From Mesaphorura yosii (lineage: Eukaryota > Arthropoda > Collembola > Poduromorpha > Tullbergiidae), in the NCBI GenBank assembly GCA_009869945.1, contig WIXG01000171.1, positions 62,001-126,000 on the forward strand: 64,000 nucleotides of DNA. Direction: 5' to 3'. Position 1 is the first letter of the stretch, and each line of letters starts with the position of its first letter. The position numbers and the translations under genes were made by a program. The notes under the pieces are model-generated. The model saw only the letters and a program-made list of their open reading frames with translations, did no database searches and was not told where the DNA came from. Of the stretch, positions 41,501 to 50,482 are shown in pieces.

Positions 41501-44500
41501 CGAGCACGGTTTTCAGCACCACGCCAGGCCAGCCCATTAATTTGGAGTCAATGAAAACAATCAACGTGGAACGCGGAGAGGGAATGGCTTCTGAGCCTGA
41601 GCCATGTCCTGTACGGAAATTAAATAGGCGATTACCGAGTTTATAGTCTGTAATAAAAATATTTTTATAACACCAATTCGCCATTCCAATGGACAGGACC
41701 AGCATTCTGAGTGAGTCTTGCGTTGCAGTACAGTGAAACAGAGTGCCGAGATGAAATTGGGCAATTCTACGGGTTTACCGGTCTGTGCTGATGAACGGAC
41801 TCAAATTACGGCTTTGGACTACGATTCTGTACCGCCCTGGCCCTGACTTTGTTATTTCCATTTATGAGATCCTGGAAAGGAAGTTTCGCGCCCGACGTTC
41901 ACACGCTGACGCAGTTCGCATTCGCTTTAGCTTCATTTGCAAATTGTTATCCACAACCCGACTTGTAACTGAAACTTACAACTTGCAGAATAATATCATA
42001 TTTTGCTTTTTTTGCATATGCGCGTGGAATAGAAAGCAATTTTAATTCATGAAACATGCAGCATGTAACATGGTCACCTTACAAAGGCCTTTTTAAGTTT
42101 CATGTTTAGTGTCTCATATCTGATTTCTATCAACCATGTAAATATTACTGACGACTGACAATGCATGTTTCTAGAACAAGGTCAGGAGGCAATAACCGTC
42201 TTTCGTTAACGTTCTGACTTCGACGTAAGTCGAAGACCGAGACCAATTCGAATTTGCAATATTTCTGTGTACGGATGCCCGACGCCTTTTGCACCGTTAA
42301 ATTCTTTTGCGGAATTCAAAGAAATCTCTCTCACACTCCAAGTTATATTTGTTGATTTCATGAGAGCACCGAGCTTGGCAGAATCCCCGCATCGATCATC
42401 ACACAACAGCAACAGCCCATTAAGTCCGCCCGTTAATTTTCCGCCGTGCCAAATAAAAGTTCGGTTGCATAATCTGGAATTGTATCATAACACAGATGGT
42501 TACACACATCAAAATTATCTGACATCACACGAAATATGAAAAAGAGCTGTAAGTCGTGCGTTGTTCTGCCGCACCGCCGCGTCTTGTACGGGATTTCGAC
42601 ATTTGGCTCGAATAAATAATATTAACGACAATTTGGAACGATAGAGCGTTCGTTGATTCTCGACTGTCTTCATAAAGGCCATTAATAAATTAACAAAATT
42701 ATAACGCAGTCATAAGTAATAAAACCATGCCTTTCATGCCATTCGCCATTCCATTTCCATTGACTCACATAATAATAAAAGATGCGCCACATTGCATTTG
42801 ACTATGATTACTAGGATACCATGAATGAGCCGAAAGCGAGTCGCGAATGAGATGCGATGCCTTTAGGACGTAATCTGCACATAATTATTATGTTCACTCC
42901 CGAGCTTGAAATAATAATTCGCACTCTGGTGTTATATGTCACAGAGTCACACTAAATGCCAAAATGGGTCTCGCCTTCAACATGTAACTCTGCCCTCGCC
43001 CCGCACCCGCCTGCGTCGTGTCTGTCCTACCCGTTTGAGACCTTTATCATTATCTGCATTTGCAATCTTTATACAGTGAAATCCGACATCATTCCGCGTA
43101 CGCATTAAAGAAAGTCACATAAACCGGCAGCCGCGCCGCAACCACTGTCAAAAGTCAGTCGCTGTCACCGTCGCCATGCAGTGCAGTGCAGTGCTGAACT
43201 TTCAATTGAGGTAATGGATTTCCAATGCCTACGCAAACGTACAAGCTACAGGACAAATGAATTATGAATCATGAATATTAATCTACGAATACGCGAAAGG
43301 CACAGGCAACACTCACATGTGTGTCTGAATGGTTTACTTTTGCAAAAATTGAATAATGGTTGACACATGAACATGAACTCGACTCAGGCTCTCTTCATGG
43401 CAGGCATGCCTGGCGAAGGATGATATCGCTCACATCGTCTTCGTCGCATGGCGTGATTTCACATACGGCACAGCACATATGTGCCGCTGGGAAATTATCT
43501 CGCTGACTTGACTGCTGACGTTTAATTTCCCATCACAGAGGACCCAACCCGACGCGTCGGGATAATAAATTGCCCGAAATTGTGTGATGATACATGACGA
43601 TGACGTGTTAACATTTAAATTGAATATGAACCGAACCGAAGCCGTGCCAGTGCCAGTGTAAACTTTCGATATTAGTATGTGTCATTCCAAGCGCCAAGCA
43701 CGCAGAAGGAGCGAGAAGCACGACGGAGTCAGGCAGGCAGGCAGACAGGCCACGCGCGGCGCGAGCTTTGGTTCGCAGTGTATAAACAATTTGCGAAAAA
43801 CATGAACTATGACTGTGACTGTGAAATAAGCAAGCATCAAGAAGAAAGAGACGCTCTGTTCTATTCTGTAGTCAAGCCATGGGATAGTCTCAAGAGTGTT
43901 GCTGCTCCACCGCGGCTCCTGCGCCCCTGCTGCAGTAATCGATAATAATGTTAGCTCAGTAAAATGTTTACATTAACTTCCTCTGTGCTATATACGGCCT
44001 ATTAGCATATTATTCAAATCTCATCTCATCTTTCGCTTTAAATTCCTCACTACTTTCGATTTCACAATTTTAAGTAAAAAATTTCTTCATAAATTAATTT
44101 CTGCTGGCTCACGACTCGACTCGGCATGGCGCTCGTTGTCTTGTGTCGTCCCTAGTCAAGTCAAGTCAAGCAACAAGAACTGCTTTGCCATTTGCCAACC
44201 GACGAGTAATGAGATAAGATATGATCGCGAAAATATTTCCGTATCTTTACATCATCAACATTTACTCATCTTCACATTCTTTATCCGATTATTACTTGAG
44301 CGCACGCATCGCGCGTAAAATGACAACGACAAGGAAGATGATGGAAGCTGAATACGGTTAATTAGGATTAATTGAAGTACATTATGCATCAGAGCAGGAT
44401 AGAAAGGATAAGGACAGTCTGTCTAACTTCGAAGAAACTTGTAACAAGCACCATGTACGGATGAAATTGCTATTCGCAAAGTTAATGCATCTAATAATTA

Positions 44501-46295
44501 CTCACTCTCAATTCAAGTGTCTTTAACTGACAGTTTGGTCGAATAAGATAATACTAACCGATCCATATTGCCGCCTGGTATAGGTATTGGTACGGATACT
44601 GGTGCTCGACCCACACGCACTCAGAATGATAAGAGAACTCGTATTCGTATTGGAAATGCGACTGCTTTGAGATCTGTTGGATGTCCATTTTGGACGCTGC
44701 GCTGATTCCTGAATAAAGGCTGTTCCAAACACGAAATAATGGAATGTCACAGTCTGACTCGCACCGACTTCGGCACGAAAATCAAATCACTCAAAAATTA
44801 ACTAGAACTCCAAATACTTAAATGTGCCCATGCAAAGACAAACGGCGAAGCCGACGACACGCTCGTGGCTTGTGCGGTACTGTCAACACGCTAAAATTCT
44901 GAAGTGACCAATTTATCGAAACAATGAACTTGTGCTAAATACTAAATGAATTGCGTCCAAAAAGATTTGACGTGATGCGATGTTGCATTAACATATGGTT
45001 ATCGGACCTCCAAGCAAGCAACCAAGCTAGGATGCTAGCACGAAAGATAAGGAATAAACAAGATCAAGTTGAGACGGACACGGAGGTCCCAGATTGGGCT
45101 AGACTAGACACTTGGTAGACGGACCACCCACGAATTGCTGCTGGACCGCGACACCGCTAGATTATGGCACTTTCTGTTTCAATGCCGTTACGTTTTTGGA
45201 AAATGTGAACTCAAACACACTGAACTCTTAAAGATGAAATGCAGATTCTTCGCTTTGTCCTTGCGCGACTATAGTGCAATGCCGGTAACTTAATTCTGAA
45301 ATCAAAGACATACGTGCGCTAGTAAGAACAGATATTGTCACAGGAGGCATGAACTTCTTGGATTGATATTCTAGCTAATTGCTAATTGCTGGAATTGCTA
45401 ATTTACGAGCAAAGACAGTTGGTCGCCGTGCAATGCCACTGTTAATTGCCAATTGCCATTGACCCTCATGGTGTCATGAACTGAATTCTAGTCTAGGAGC
45501 AGCTAAAGTTAGGGAAAAAAAGAATGAGGAGGGTCTGCTTACTGTGAATGACGGTGACAAATTGTTTGTGACTGTTCCGCCGGCGGTTCCGCTACTGGCC
45601 ACGTTACTGCTGTTGATGAGACTACTTGTACTATTGCTCAGACATGAAGAACTACTCACAAGTTCTCCGATAAAACTGTCGCTGTCACCCGGAGCTACTC
45701 CAATCTCAATTTTCGGCGCTAACAAAAGGTTTGACGGTGGCGGCGATGTAGAAGTGCAGCAGGAAGTTGTTGGTATCAGTCCATTATTTCCGTTGAATAG
45801 GTCAAGATCCGCCGTGGACGTTCCTGTCCCCACACCTACGCCTACACCGTTCACAGCTGACGAACCCATGCTCGTGCCGGTGCTGCAGGACGTGGACGAT
45901 GAGTATTTCTGCCCAATCACCCCAAAACTGCTCGGACCATTCAGCAGCGCCATACTGCCGCCGTTGTACTCGTACTCGGTTTTTATTGGCAGGCAGTTGG
46001 TCATCGTCATCGCCATCGCCATTGCTGAGCTCTCATTATTATTCATCATAATGCATTCATTGCTATTGCTGTTGGGATTTGCGCCACATGAGCTATTATT
46101 CAGAAGACTATTTTGGATTTGGTGGTCGTTTGCGTTTGTGCCCACGACTGACATGCTCACTCCGACACCGACACTGCACGTCACTGACGCGGCGGCGGCA
46201 CTGCTGCCATTATTGGTACTATTGTTACCCGACGCTGCTGTTGCGGACGACCCCGTACTGCTTGTCATTGGTGCTGTTATCATTGTTGTTAGCAT
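2456..46295 (-). CDS. Rbfox1: Rbfox1 homologue (RNA-binding Fox splicing factor), whole coding model
   Basis: Nuclear (and in some isoforms cytoplasmic) RNA-binding protein that binds (U)GCAUG in introns and 3' UTRs and controls alternative splicing, stability or translation. The model is complement(join) of 2456-2500, 2578-2641, 3085-3182, 4263-4294, [unidentified exon], 5787-5912, 6551-6680, 7074-7137, 10676-10768, 11923-11976, 14298-14492, 14733-14918, 24781-24813 and 45543-46295, giving a little over 620 residues. Order: Ser/Asn-rich N-terminus (1-251), linker, single RRM (about 369-450) with RNP2 LHVSNI and RNP1 GFGFVTF, Ala-rich tail, and conserved C-terminus ending in [11 protein letters not shown]. 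All junctions are GT/AG and in phase except for one gap between 5787-5912 and 4263-4294. The family assignment rests on the RRM and C-terminus, which are unmistakable. The exon-by-exon model is inferred without transcripts. Confidence 0.93.
2578..2641 (-). CDS. Rbfox1: Rbfox1 conserved C-terminal exon (64 nt)
   Basis: Between acceptor CCACTTCCGCAG and donor GTAAGT. One base completes a glycine codon, then the exon encodes [21 protein letters not shown] in phase 0. The GHxIGPxxGYG block is the insect-type Rbfox C-terminal signature. The intron to the final exon is only 77 nt. Confidence 0.93.
2642..3084 (-). other. Rbfox1 intron
   Basis: 443-nt intron between two conserved C-terminal exons. 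Nothing else recognised; ORFs here are short and without homology. Confidence 0.85.
3085..3182 (-). CDS. Rbfox1: Rbfox1 Ala/Tyr-rich exon (98 nt)
   Basis: Bounded by TTTGATGATACAG and the donor GTAAGA; enters in phase 0 and leaves two bases. It encodes [19 protein letters not shown] and then [13 protein letters not shown]. The Ala/Tyr-rich C-terminal stretch is characteristic of Rbfox proteins, where tyrosine repeats support higher-order assembly with partner splicing factors. The frame is confirmed by the join to [10 protein letters not shown] in the next exon. Confidence 0.9.
3183..4262 (-). other. Rbfox1 intron
   Basis: 1.08-kb intron. Several short ORFs occur on both strands, but none has splice sites or composition suggesting a further exon. 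Confidence 0.65.
4263..4294 (-). CDS. Rbfox1: Rbfox1 32-nt C-terminal exon
   Basis: A small exon between acceptor CCATTCTTAG and donor GTAATA. Read with two bases completing a codon it encodes [10 protein letters not shown], and its phase-0 exit joins [10 protein letters not shown] in the next exon. An ADP segment followed by an Ala/Tyr-rich stretch is the usual order in this part of Rbfox. It needs one base carried from an upstream exon that I could not identify with certainty. Confidence 0.65.
4295..5786 (-). other. Rbfox1 intron region that should hide one or more small exons
   Basis: 1.49 kb between two exons whose phases do not match (two bases left over, one needed). An exon of length 3n+2 is required. 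UGCAUG occurs in transcript sense at 5684-5689 and 5389-5394. Two weak micro-exon candidates are discussed in the findings. Confidence 0.5.
5787..5912 (-). CDS. Rbfox1: Rbfox1 Ala-rich C-terminal exon (126 nt)
   Basis: Bounded by acceptor TTGTGTTAG and donor GTAAGA. It enters after two carried bases and encodes [16 protein letters not shown] followed by Ala-rich sequence and AGLHGLP, leaving two bases. Its length is divisible by three, so skipping would keep the frame. UGCAUG occurs inside the exon (5794-5799) and 98 nt downstream (5684-5689), so it is a likely regulated exon. The exit phase does not match the next recognised exon at 4294, so at least one small exon lies between them. Confidence 0.85.
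5913..6550 (-). other. Rbfox1 intron
   Basis: 638-nt intron between two Ala-rich exons; nothing else recognised. Confidence 0.8.
6551..6680 (-). CDS. Rbfox1: Rbfox1 Ala-rich C-terminal exon (130 nt)
   Basis: Bounded by acceptor GTGTACACGCAG and donor GTAAGC. It takes over one base from the previous exon and leaves two, so the frame reads [11 protein letters not shown], then a run of eight alanines, then a Pro/Ala/Leu stretch. An alternative acceptor 17 nt downstream (CCACAG, exon start 6663) would shift the frame into an early stop. Ala-rich C-terminal halves that mediate repression or activation are usual in Rbfox proteins. Confidence 0.85.
6681..7073 (-). other. Rbfox1 intron
   Basis: 393-nt intron directly after the RRM. 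One GCAUG in transcript sense near 6936-6932, about 140 nt downstream of the donor; nothing else seen. Confidence 0.85.
7074..7137 (-). CDS. Rbfox1: Rbfox1 exon ending the RRM
   Basis: A 64-nt exon from CTGTTCTCCTGCAG to a GTCAGT donor, entering in phase 0 and leaving one base over. It encodes [18 protein letters not shown], the beta4 strand of the RRM, followed by the start of the C-terminal region. [12 protein letters not shown] matches insect Rbfox more closely than the vertebrate VMTNK form. Together with the preceding exons it completes one RRM of normal length. Confidence 0.95.
7138..10675 (-). other. Rbfox1 intron
   Basis: 3.5-kb intron between the two RRM exons GRKIE and VNNAT. It contains a UGCAUG overlapping the 5' splice-site region (10672-10667) and short purine-rich stretches. 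No gene recognised. Confidence 0.9.
10676..10768 (-). CDS. Rbfox1: Rbfox1 93-nt RRM exon with RNP1
   Basis: Thirty-one codons, phase 0 at both ends, bounded by TTTGCATTCCAG and the donor GTGTGC. It starts [16 protein letters not shown] (RNP1, with the aromatic residues that stack on RNA) and ends [10 protein letters not shown]. The exon length equals that of the vertebrate 93-nt RRM exon, whose skipping yields a dominant-negative Fox protein. Its donor is immediately followed by UGCAUG, the protein's own target. Skipping would keep the reading frame but remove the core of the RRM. Confidence 0.96.
10769..11922 (-). other. Rbfox1 intron
   Basis: 1.15-kb intron between the 54-nt and 93-nt RRM exons. 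No additional feature recognised. Confidence 0.9.
11923..11976 (-). CDS. Rbfox1: Rbfox1 54-nt RRM exon
   Basis: Eighteen codons, phase 0 at both ends, between TTAATTTGCAG and GTAAGA. It encodes [18 protein letters not shown], the beta2 region of the [17 protein letters not shown] is essentially invariant in Rbfox proteins. The 54-nt length is typical of this exon in animals. The first residues are PYG where most relatives have QFG. Confidence 0.96.
11977..14297 (-). other. Rbfox1 intron with several UGCAUG sites
   Basis: 2.3-kb intron inside the RRM coding region. Transcript-sense UGCAUG occurs at 14279-14274, 13705-13700 and 13052-13047. No gene recognised. Confidence 0.9.
14298..14492 (-). 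CDS. Rbfox1: Rbfox1 exon opening the RRM (65 codons)
   Basis: A 195-nt phase-0 exon between CTCTTCCGCAG and GTAAGT. The first 44 codons are a Ser/Thr-rich linker. The exon then encodes [18 protein letters not shown] and ends LRTMFG, the beta1-alpha1 part of the Rbfox RRM. RNP2 is LHVSNI, and the IPFRF phenylalanines that contact the UGCAUG bases in the known Fox-1 RRM structure are present. Usual family sequence has RQMFG where this has RTMFG. A UGCAUG lies 19-24 nt into the downstream intron (see findings). Confidence 0.95.
14733..14918 (-). CDS. Rbfox1: Rbfox1 linker exon (62 codons) before the RRM
   Basis: Acceptor TTCTTTGCAG and donor GTAAGT bound a 186-nt phase-0 exon beginning [13 protein letters not shown] and ending AVEQQT. 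It holds an Ala-rich patch and the motif IKAE, a second SUMO-consensus match. The next exon begins QTDPESD, in frame. Only 240 nt of intron separates it from the exon that opens the RRM. Homologous linkers in Rbfox proteins are poorly conserved, so identification rests on phase, splice sites and position. Confidence 0.85.
14919..24780 (-). other. Large Rbfox1 intron
   Basis: 9.9-kb intron. It contains a 204-codon plus-strand ORF (18770-19384) with no recognisable motif and composition unlike a normal protein, an inverted repeat at 18188-18225, and several short tandem words. No gene is supported. Confidence 0.8.
24781..24879 (-). CDS. Rbfox1: Rbfox1 33-nt exon with alternative upstream start
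   Basis: The core exon 24781-24813 is preceded by acceptor CCCTTCCCAG and followed by donor GTAAGT. It encodes [11 protein letters not shown] in phase 0 on both sides and links the long N-terminus to [11 protein letters not shown] at 14918. Upstream of the acceptor the frame stays open to ATG 24879-24877, with an in-frame TGA 21 nt before it. A transcript starting here, or spliced at a further TGTGTGCAG acceptor near 24902, would therefore give a short isoform beginning [15 protein letters not shown]. This is the usual Rbfox arrangement of alternative promoters with different N-termini. The core exon is well supported by phase and splice sites. The alternative start is an inference. Confidence 0.7.
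32094..33347 (-). CDS. Possible small nested gene, two exons
   Basis: Exon A (33039-33347) opens with ATG and encodes 103 codons with ordinary protein composition, including [19 protein letters not shown] and a Lys/Glu/Trp-rich end, up to a phase-0 GTAATG donor. Exon B (32094-32345) follows acceptor CCATTGCAG, begins [15 protein letters not shown] in phase 0 and reaches a stop after 83 codons. I recognise no family. The plus strand is also open across exon A (33081-33329), so coding direction is uncertain. It lies in the largest Rbfox1 intron, on the same strand. Confidence 0.25.
40154..40173. repeat. Perfect 9-bp inverted repeat
   Basis: CGTCTAGCG and CGCTAGACG separated by TT, forming a near-complete 20-bp palindrome in the large intron. 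Confidence 0.85.
43730..43749. repeat. (CAGG)n microsatellite
   Basis: Tandem CAGG units with one CAGA variant, next to a CGCG-rich segment. Confidence 0.8.
44154..44170. repeat. (AGTCA)n short tandem repeat
   Basis: Three copies of a 5-bp unit AGTCA. Similar short words recur across the introns. Confidence 0.75.
44559..44708 (-). CDS. Candidate Rbfox1 cassette exon, 50 codons
   Basis: A 150-nt segment flanked by a good acceptor (CCTTTATTCAG) and a GTTAGT donor. It is open in phase 0, the phase needed between the long first exon and the 33-nt exon. The product is Ser/Thr/Asn/Arg-rich and ends in QYGS, similar in character to the N-terminal domain. It would act as an in-frame cassette that lengthens the disordered N-terminus. 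No recognisable motif supports it, and it could instead be a chance open segment or an untranslated alternative exon. Confidence 0.4.
44709..45542 (-). other. Rbfox1 intron between first coding exon and candidate cassette exon
   Basis: 834 nt, AT-rich, with a tandem AATTGCT-type repeat near 45380-45410. Nothing else recognised. Confidence 0.5.
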
Positions 46296-46305
46296 TTTTG
46301 ATAAA
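45543..46305 (-). CDS. Rbfox1: Rbfox1 first coding exon, long N-terminal isoform (251 codons)
   Basis: Starts at ATG 46295-46293 and runs open to a GTAAGC donor after codon 251 (phase 0). An in-frame TAG lies 18 nt upstream of the ATG, so this start is forced if the exon is transcribed. A clean acceptor (TTTTAGTTCAG) just before 46305 leaves a 10-nt 5' UTR in this exon. The product is low complexity: Ser, Asn, Gly and Thr runs, a Met-Ala repeat near residue 92, and an IKTE motif at 104-107 that fits the SUMO consensus. Long disordered N-termini are usual in insect Rbfox isoforms. Phase 0 joins directly to [11 protein letters not shown] at 24813. The opposite strand is also open here, but that frame has no splice logic. 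Confidence 0.75.
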
Positions 46306-49300
46306 CTGAACTAAAAGTCTCAACTAATCTGTAATCTTTACTGTGCTGTACTGCCGAATTGAATGAACTACATCCCTCCGCAGAGTAAACCCATAATCCG
46401 TAGCCAATAAATGTCGTCATTAATTTCACTGATTTCCAGATAGAGAGACAAGTGCAGTAGAGATGTGGAGTATTGCAGGCAGAGCAGAGTAGACTAATAA
46501 TCGTTGTGGTTGAGTTGATTACATATTTCCAGGCGGAGGCGGACGTGTCACCAAACAGTCGTGTATCATTAACGTCAACACTGCGTGCCGAAGTGTATCG
46601 TGTGTCCGTCCTGTCTATCCGTGGAAGAGATTCACTTGTGACAATTTAATGCTCTCCAAAGTCGATGTCGATGCCAACGAAAGCCGAAGCCGAATCGGAG
46701 GAGATTCCACGTGAAGCGTATTTATTGTGTATCGAGTATTCTTATTTGTTATTTACTCGGAAATTACGATAAATGTCCCCAACGCGTCTGCGTCCGTGAG
46801 ACGTAAAGAGATGTAGTGTCAACACTCCAGCTGCATAACACGCAAATGAACTTTCCGCGATACTCCGTAATTCTTGTGCAAATATCAATATTAGACAATA
46901 AGAATCACTGACACAGACGAGGCGCTACACTACGCTGGTCGCTGGTGGTGGCACACAATTACTAAAATCTTAATATTTGCTTGTTTGTCACGATTCCAAA
47001 CAACGCACAAGCATACAGGCTTTCCCACTCGCTCGCGCACAGATCTCGGATGTCGGGATTAGAATTAGCTCGATCGCCTCTTAGATTTTAACGCGGTTCA
47101 TCCATTTGGTGCATAAACCCTTTCCAAATTCCATGTACGTGTAACTGAAGAAAGTATCGGTGCAGTTGCTACTTGCTCAGGATGAGATCAAATTCGAAGC
47201 GATTCAACTTATTTTGTGACAGATAATCACGAAGAGATTTTTTGTGTCGTTTGAAACTTTAACAAGATGACACTGAATGCAGAATGGAACTATACGTTAA
47301 CCCAAAGAATCACTTTATCACTGACAATGAGGATCCGTAATCTTGCCAATTAGCTACTCCAAATAATCACCAAAAGCTGCGCACTGTTCACACACGTCCG
47401 CGTCCCAGTCTGAACTAGTCCTCTTGCAAAATCTTCGTATTCGCCAATTGCGCAATTCTGCACGGCGGCTGCACGGATTTGACGGAGCACTGTGCAATGT
47501 GCAAAGATTGACTACGACAACACGACTTCTGCCAAGCAGTTTAAATTTGACTCGAAACAAAAGAAGAGGAGTTTTGTTGTGAATACCGTCAAGGATAAAA
47601 ACACCAGAGAGCAACAAACACTGGATGAGCAGAACGCTGGCACTGGAGACTGGATTGACTGCTGGATTAAAAGGAATTATTATGTCACTCTTCCCACGAT
47701 TCTTCGATCATGCCGTGCACGAGTACGCCTGCGACTTGAACTGGATGCGTCACAGTAATCATGATCACGTTAAACCAATAATGTTAAATTAACTTCAAGT
47801 TTAAACCTACGCCAATGCAGTCCCTGTTTTGGTTTGCCGATGAGTCCGATGATTGTGAAATGCTCCACGAGCATGCAGTTGCAGAAGAAACAAGACAGAT
47901 TCAGAAACACAAAGGAGCAAGATCGCAAGATGCAAGAGCCTTCACTTTTACTTTGTGAATGACGGTGTTGTTATTTTCTTTGTGATGCAGCGTAACAGTG
48001 GAGTTGTGGAGTAGTCGAATGTTTAGTGAACGGCCACCTGATTATGTCTGAACCACGGCCACAGCAGCTCCACAACCAGGCACAAGCACGGCAAGAAGGC
48101 GATGTGCGAGGTACGACTGATCATTGGAGTTGGAGCCCAATATCAAGAACTCTGAAACTGAAATCTTGCTGTTTGCTTGCCTGCAGAAGGACTCGACTCG
48201 ACTCAGCTCAGCATTGCCATTGAAGATTGTGTCTTGCGTGAGCTGGCTTAAGAACGAAGGAGATTCTTCTTCGACTTCTTATTGCTGTTGCCTATCCTGC
48301 AGCTGTACTCAGTATTGTGTTAAATCTATCGTATACGGACTCTTCTCGTCTCGAGTTTATAACACTTCACTACTTACACAGGCTCAGTCAGACTCGCACT
48401 TCAAACTTCTTTTTGTCTTACAGGATTTTAATAATGCGCTGGTATGTTGTACCGTTTATGCAGCAGCAGCACAGTAATGTAAGTAATGTAATGATCGAAA
48501 TATTTTTAAATCGAAGATCCGACCGACTCGACACTGCTCCAAGCAAGATCAAGCGAAAGCGAATGCCTTTAATGTAATGAGTTTTATGCTATGAAGGCTA
48601 TGATCTTTGCTCTTTATCGCGGAAGCGGATTCAATTCCTCGAAAACTCTTTTACTGGAATGAGTCATGCAATTTCTACTGCATCTGCAATCGGATCGGGC
48701 ATTGTATTGTGTTGCATTGGTTTGGCTTGCCCGCTGCTGCACCCCAGCCAGCATTTTAGCAGTTTTTTTGTTCATTGTGAGCGAGCGCGAGCAGTAAGCG
48801 GTGGACCCACCAAAACACCGAATTACCGAGTGTGGAGTGTGCCGTGCCATGCCATGCCAAATGCACCAAAATTATTGCTATTCCTGCTCTACTCGCACAT
48901 CGCATCGCCCTGCTTCCTCTTCGCGTTCCAGTTCCCGTTCCAGTAGTGTTCCAAGTAGTAGTATTATTATCTCTCTTCTGGATTCTGTATCTGCTTCTCG
49001 TCTGGTCTGCTGTCAGTACCATTTGCCTCCTTGCGCCTGGCCCGCATTGTATTCTTTACTCGTATTCGTACATTGTAGTGCACCGCAGCAGAGCAGTACC
49101 GAGAAACATAACCGAGTTGGTTGAGTTTGGAGTCTTGTTGGAGACTGGAGACGACCCTGATCTCTCTCACTCACATATCACATTCATGTATGGAGAAAAA
49201 GAACTTGTCTGTCTGCCCGTCCGTCCGTCGCGGCACGATGAGGCTGCTGTCTCTTTCTTTCTTTCCTTCTTTCTCATACAATGGCAATAGCAATGGCAGT

Positions 49301-50192
49301 GGCAACGTACGTACGTGTATCAAATCACCAACACCATTGCTGGAAATAAGAGATTCATGCTTCATGTGTTGCGTAACGCAACGTAACAATAGAATTACGT
49401 GTACACGAGACGCGTACACGCAGCTTGCTGCTGCCAGCATCGCACCCGCACAATCTTAAGTCTTAAGATTATTATGACATGAGAGCCCTTGTGCCTACCC
49501 TTGCGCTTGTGTGTTGTAATACTACTTTTGCCCAACTTAACAAAATTCCCGCAAGCAAGCAGACAGACTGTTGTGTTGTGTATTTATCTCGGGCCATGCC
49601 GTGGCCCGGCCATGTGTATGGTTCCTTTTCTCTCCTTTCCATATCCATGTCTTTGACTGTAGTGAAATGACGTCAATGAACAAAACCATGCCATGCCATG
49701 CCCGTTTAAAAGTATCATCTGCTACCCTTTCTCAGTTCCGTGCCGTGCGTGTTCCAGAGCCTCGCGTCCCGGTTCTCGGCGCAGCAGAATGCCAAGCCAA
49801 ACCAGCAAGACGGAAGAACCCGATTCCCGAACTTGTGAGCTGCTGCGCTGCAGAGTGCGGGAACGCGTACTTATGCGTTAGAGTTAGAATCAAGATAAGT
49901 TAACCAGTCTCTCACGGTCTCGTTTCGATGCGATGCGGTGCAATGCAATGACTTTGGAATTGGAACTAGAACGCGTACTTTGTTTGGGTTTTGCATCGAA
50001 CAGGAACTGCACTAAGCTAAGCTGTCGCATGAAGTGCACGTTTCCTACTCATTTTGCTAACTAGCATTTTTTTTTGCACTGAGGCCCACTTATTTGCGAA
50101 TTTCAAGTTGTCTATCAGGGGAACCCGGCAATAATTACCCAACCAAATCAATCAACAACCTGATAATGTAAATTGTGTATTTTGGTGCTTAC
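46306..50192 (-). other. Candidate first intron of the long Rbfox1 transcript
   Basis: 3.9 kb between the candidate UTR exon and the first coding exon. Many short ORFs occur on both strands, none with homology. Contains CATGC-rich tandem words near 48840 and 49685. Confidence 0.4.
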
Positions 50193-50470
50193 TTGAGTCT
50201 TTCAACGACGTTCTGGCTCCAAGATTCAGGAAACTCTCACAAAATTGCAAAAATCAGGTTCAATTGATTGCTTTCCGACGAAATCTCGTTCAAAATGCAC
50301 TTTAATTCACAAATTCAGTAAAAAAAATTCAAGTTGACCCCACAACAAATTAAAATCGCAGCACATACAAACGTTTCACACACAAAAAACAAGTATAAAC
50401 AAGAAAATTCACGATTGACCAAACGATTTTGATTAGAAACAAACAATTTAAAAATAAACAAACAATTTGG
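50193..50470 (-). other. Rbfox1: Candidate non-coding first exon (5' UTR) of Rbfox1
   Basis: Minus-strand sequence downstream of a CCAAT box, ending at a consensus donor (CTCAA|GTAAGC, donor at 50192). Composition is AT-rich and UTR-like, with one short upstream ORF of about 16 codons. The next strong acceptor with coding potential is the one before 46305. The transcription start was not determined and the right boundary is approximate. Confidence 0.4.
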
Positions 50471-50477
50471 GTGACGG

Positions 50478-50482
50478 CCAAT
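50478..50482 (-). promoter_or_regulatory. CCAAT box in a candidate distal promoter
   Basis: On the minus strand the sequence GCTGATTGGCC places an inverted CCAAT box inside a locally CG-rich stretch (about 50475-50580), just upstream of an AT-rich UTR-like region with a good donor. No TATA box is visible. This is the best promoter candidate for the long transcript. Confidence 0.4.

Larger units (their letters stand above)
24880..44558 (-). other. Very large Rbfox1 intron (about 19.7 kb)
   Basis: Separates the long N-terminal exon(s) from the 33-nt exon. Mostly featureless with many near-tandem short words. It holds the possible nested gene at 32094-33347, palindromes at 35705-35718, 40154-40173 and 42218-42235, and a (CAGG)n run at 43730. 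A promoter for the short isoform should lie at its 3' side, but no core element is clear. Confidence 0.6.

Noticed and set aside
45544-46314. 256-codon plus-strand ORF rich in Leu/Val/Ile
   Set aside because: It is the antisense shadow of the Ser/Asn-rich Rbfox1 first coding exon, whose low-complexity codons lack stops on the other strand.
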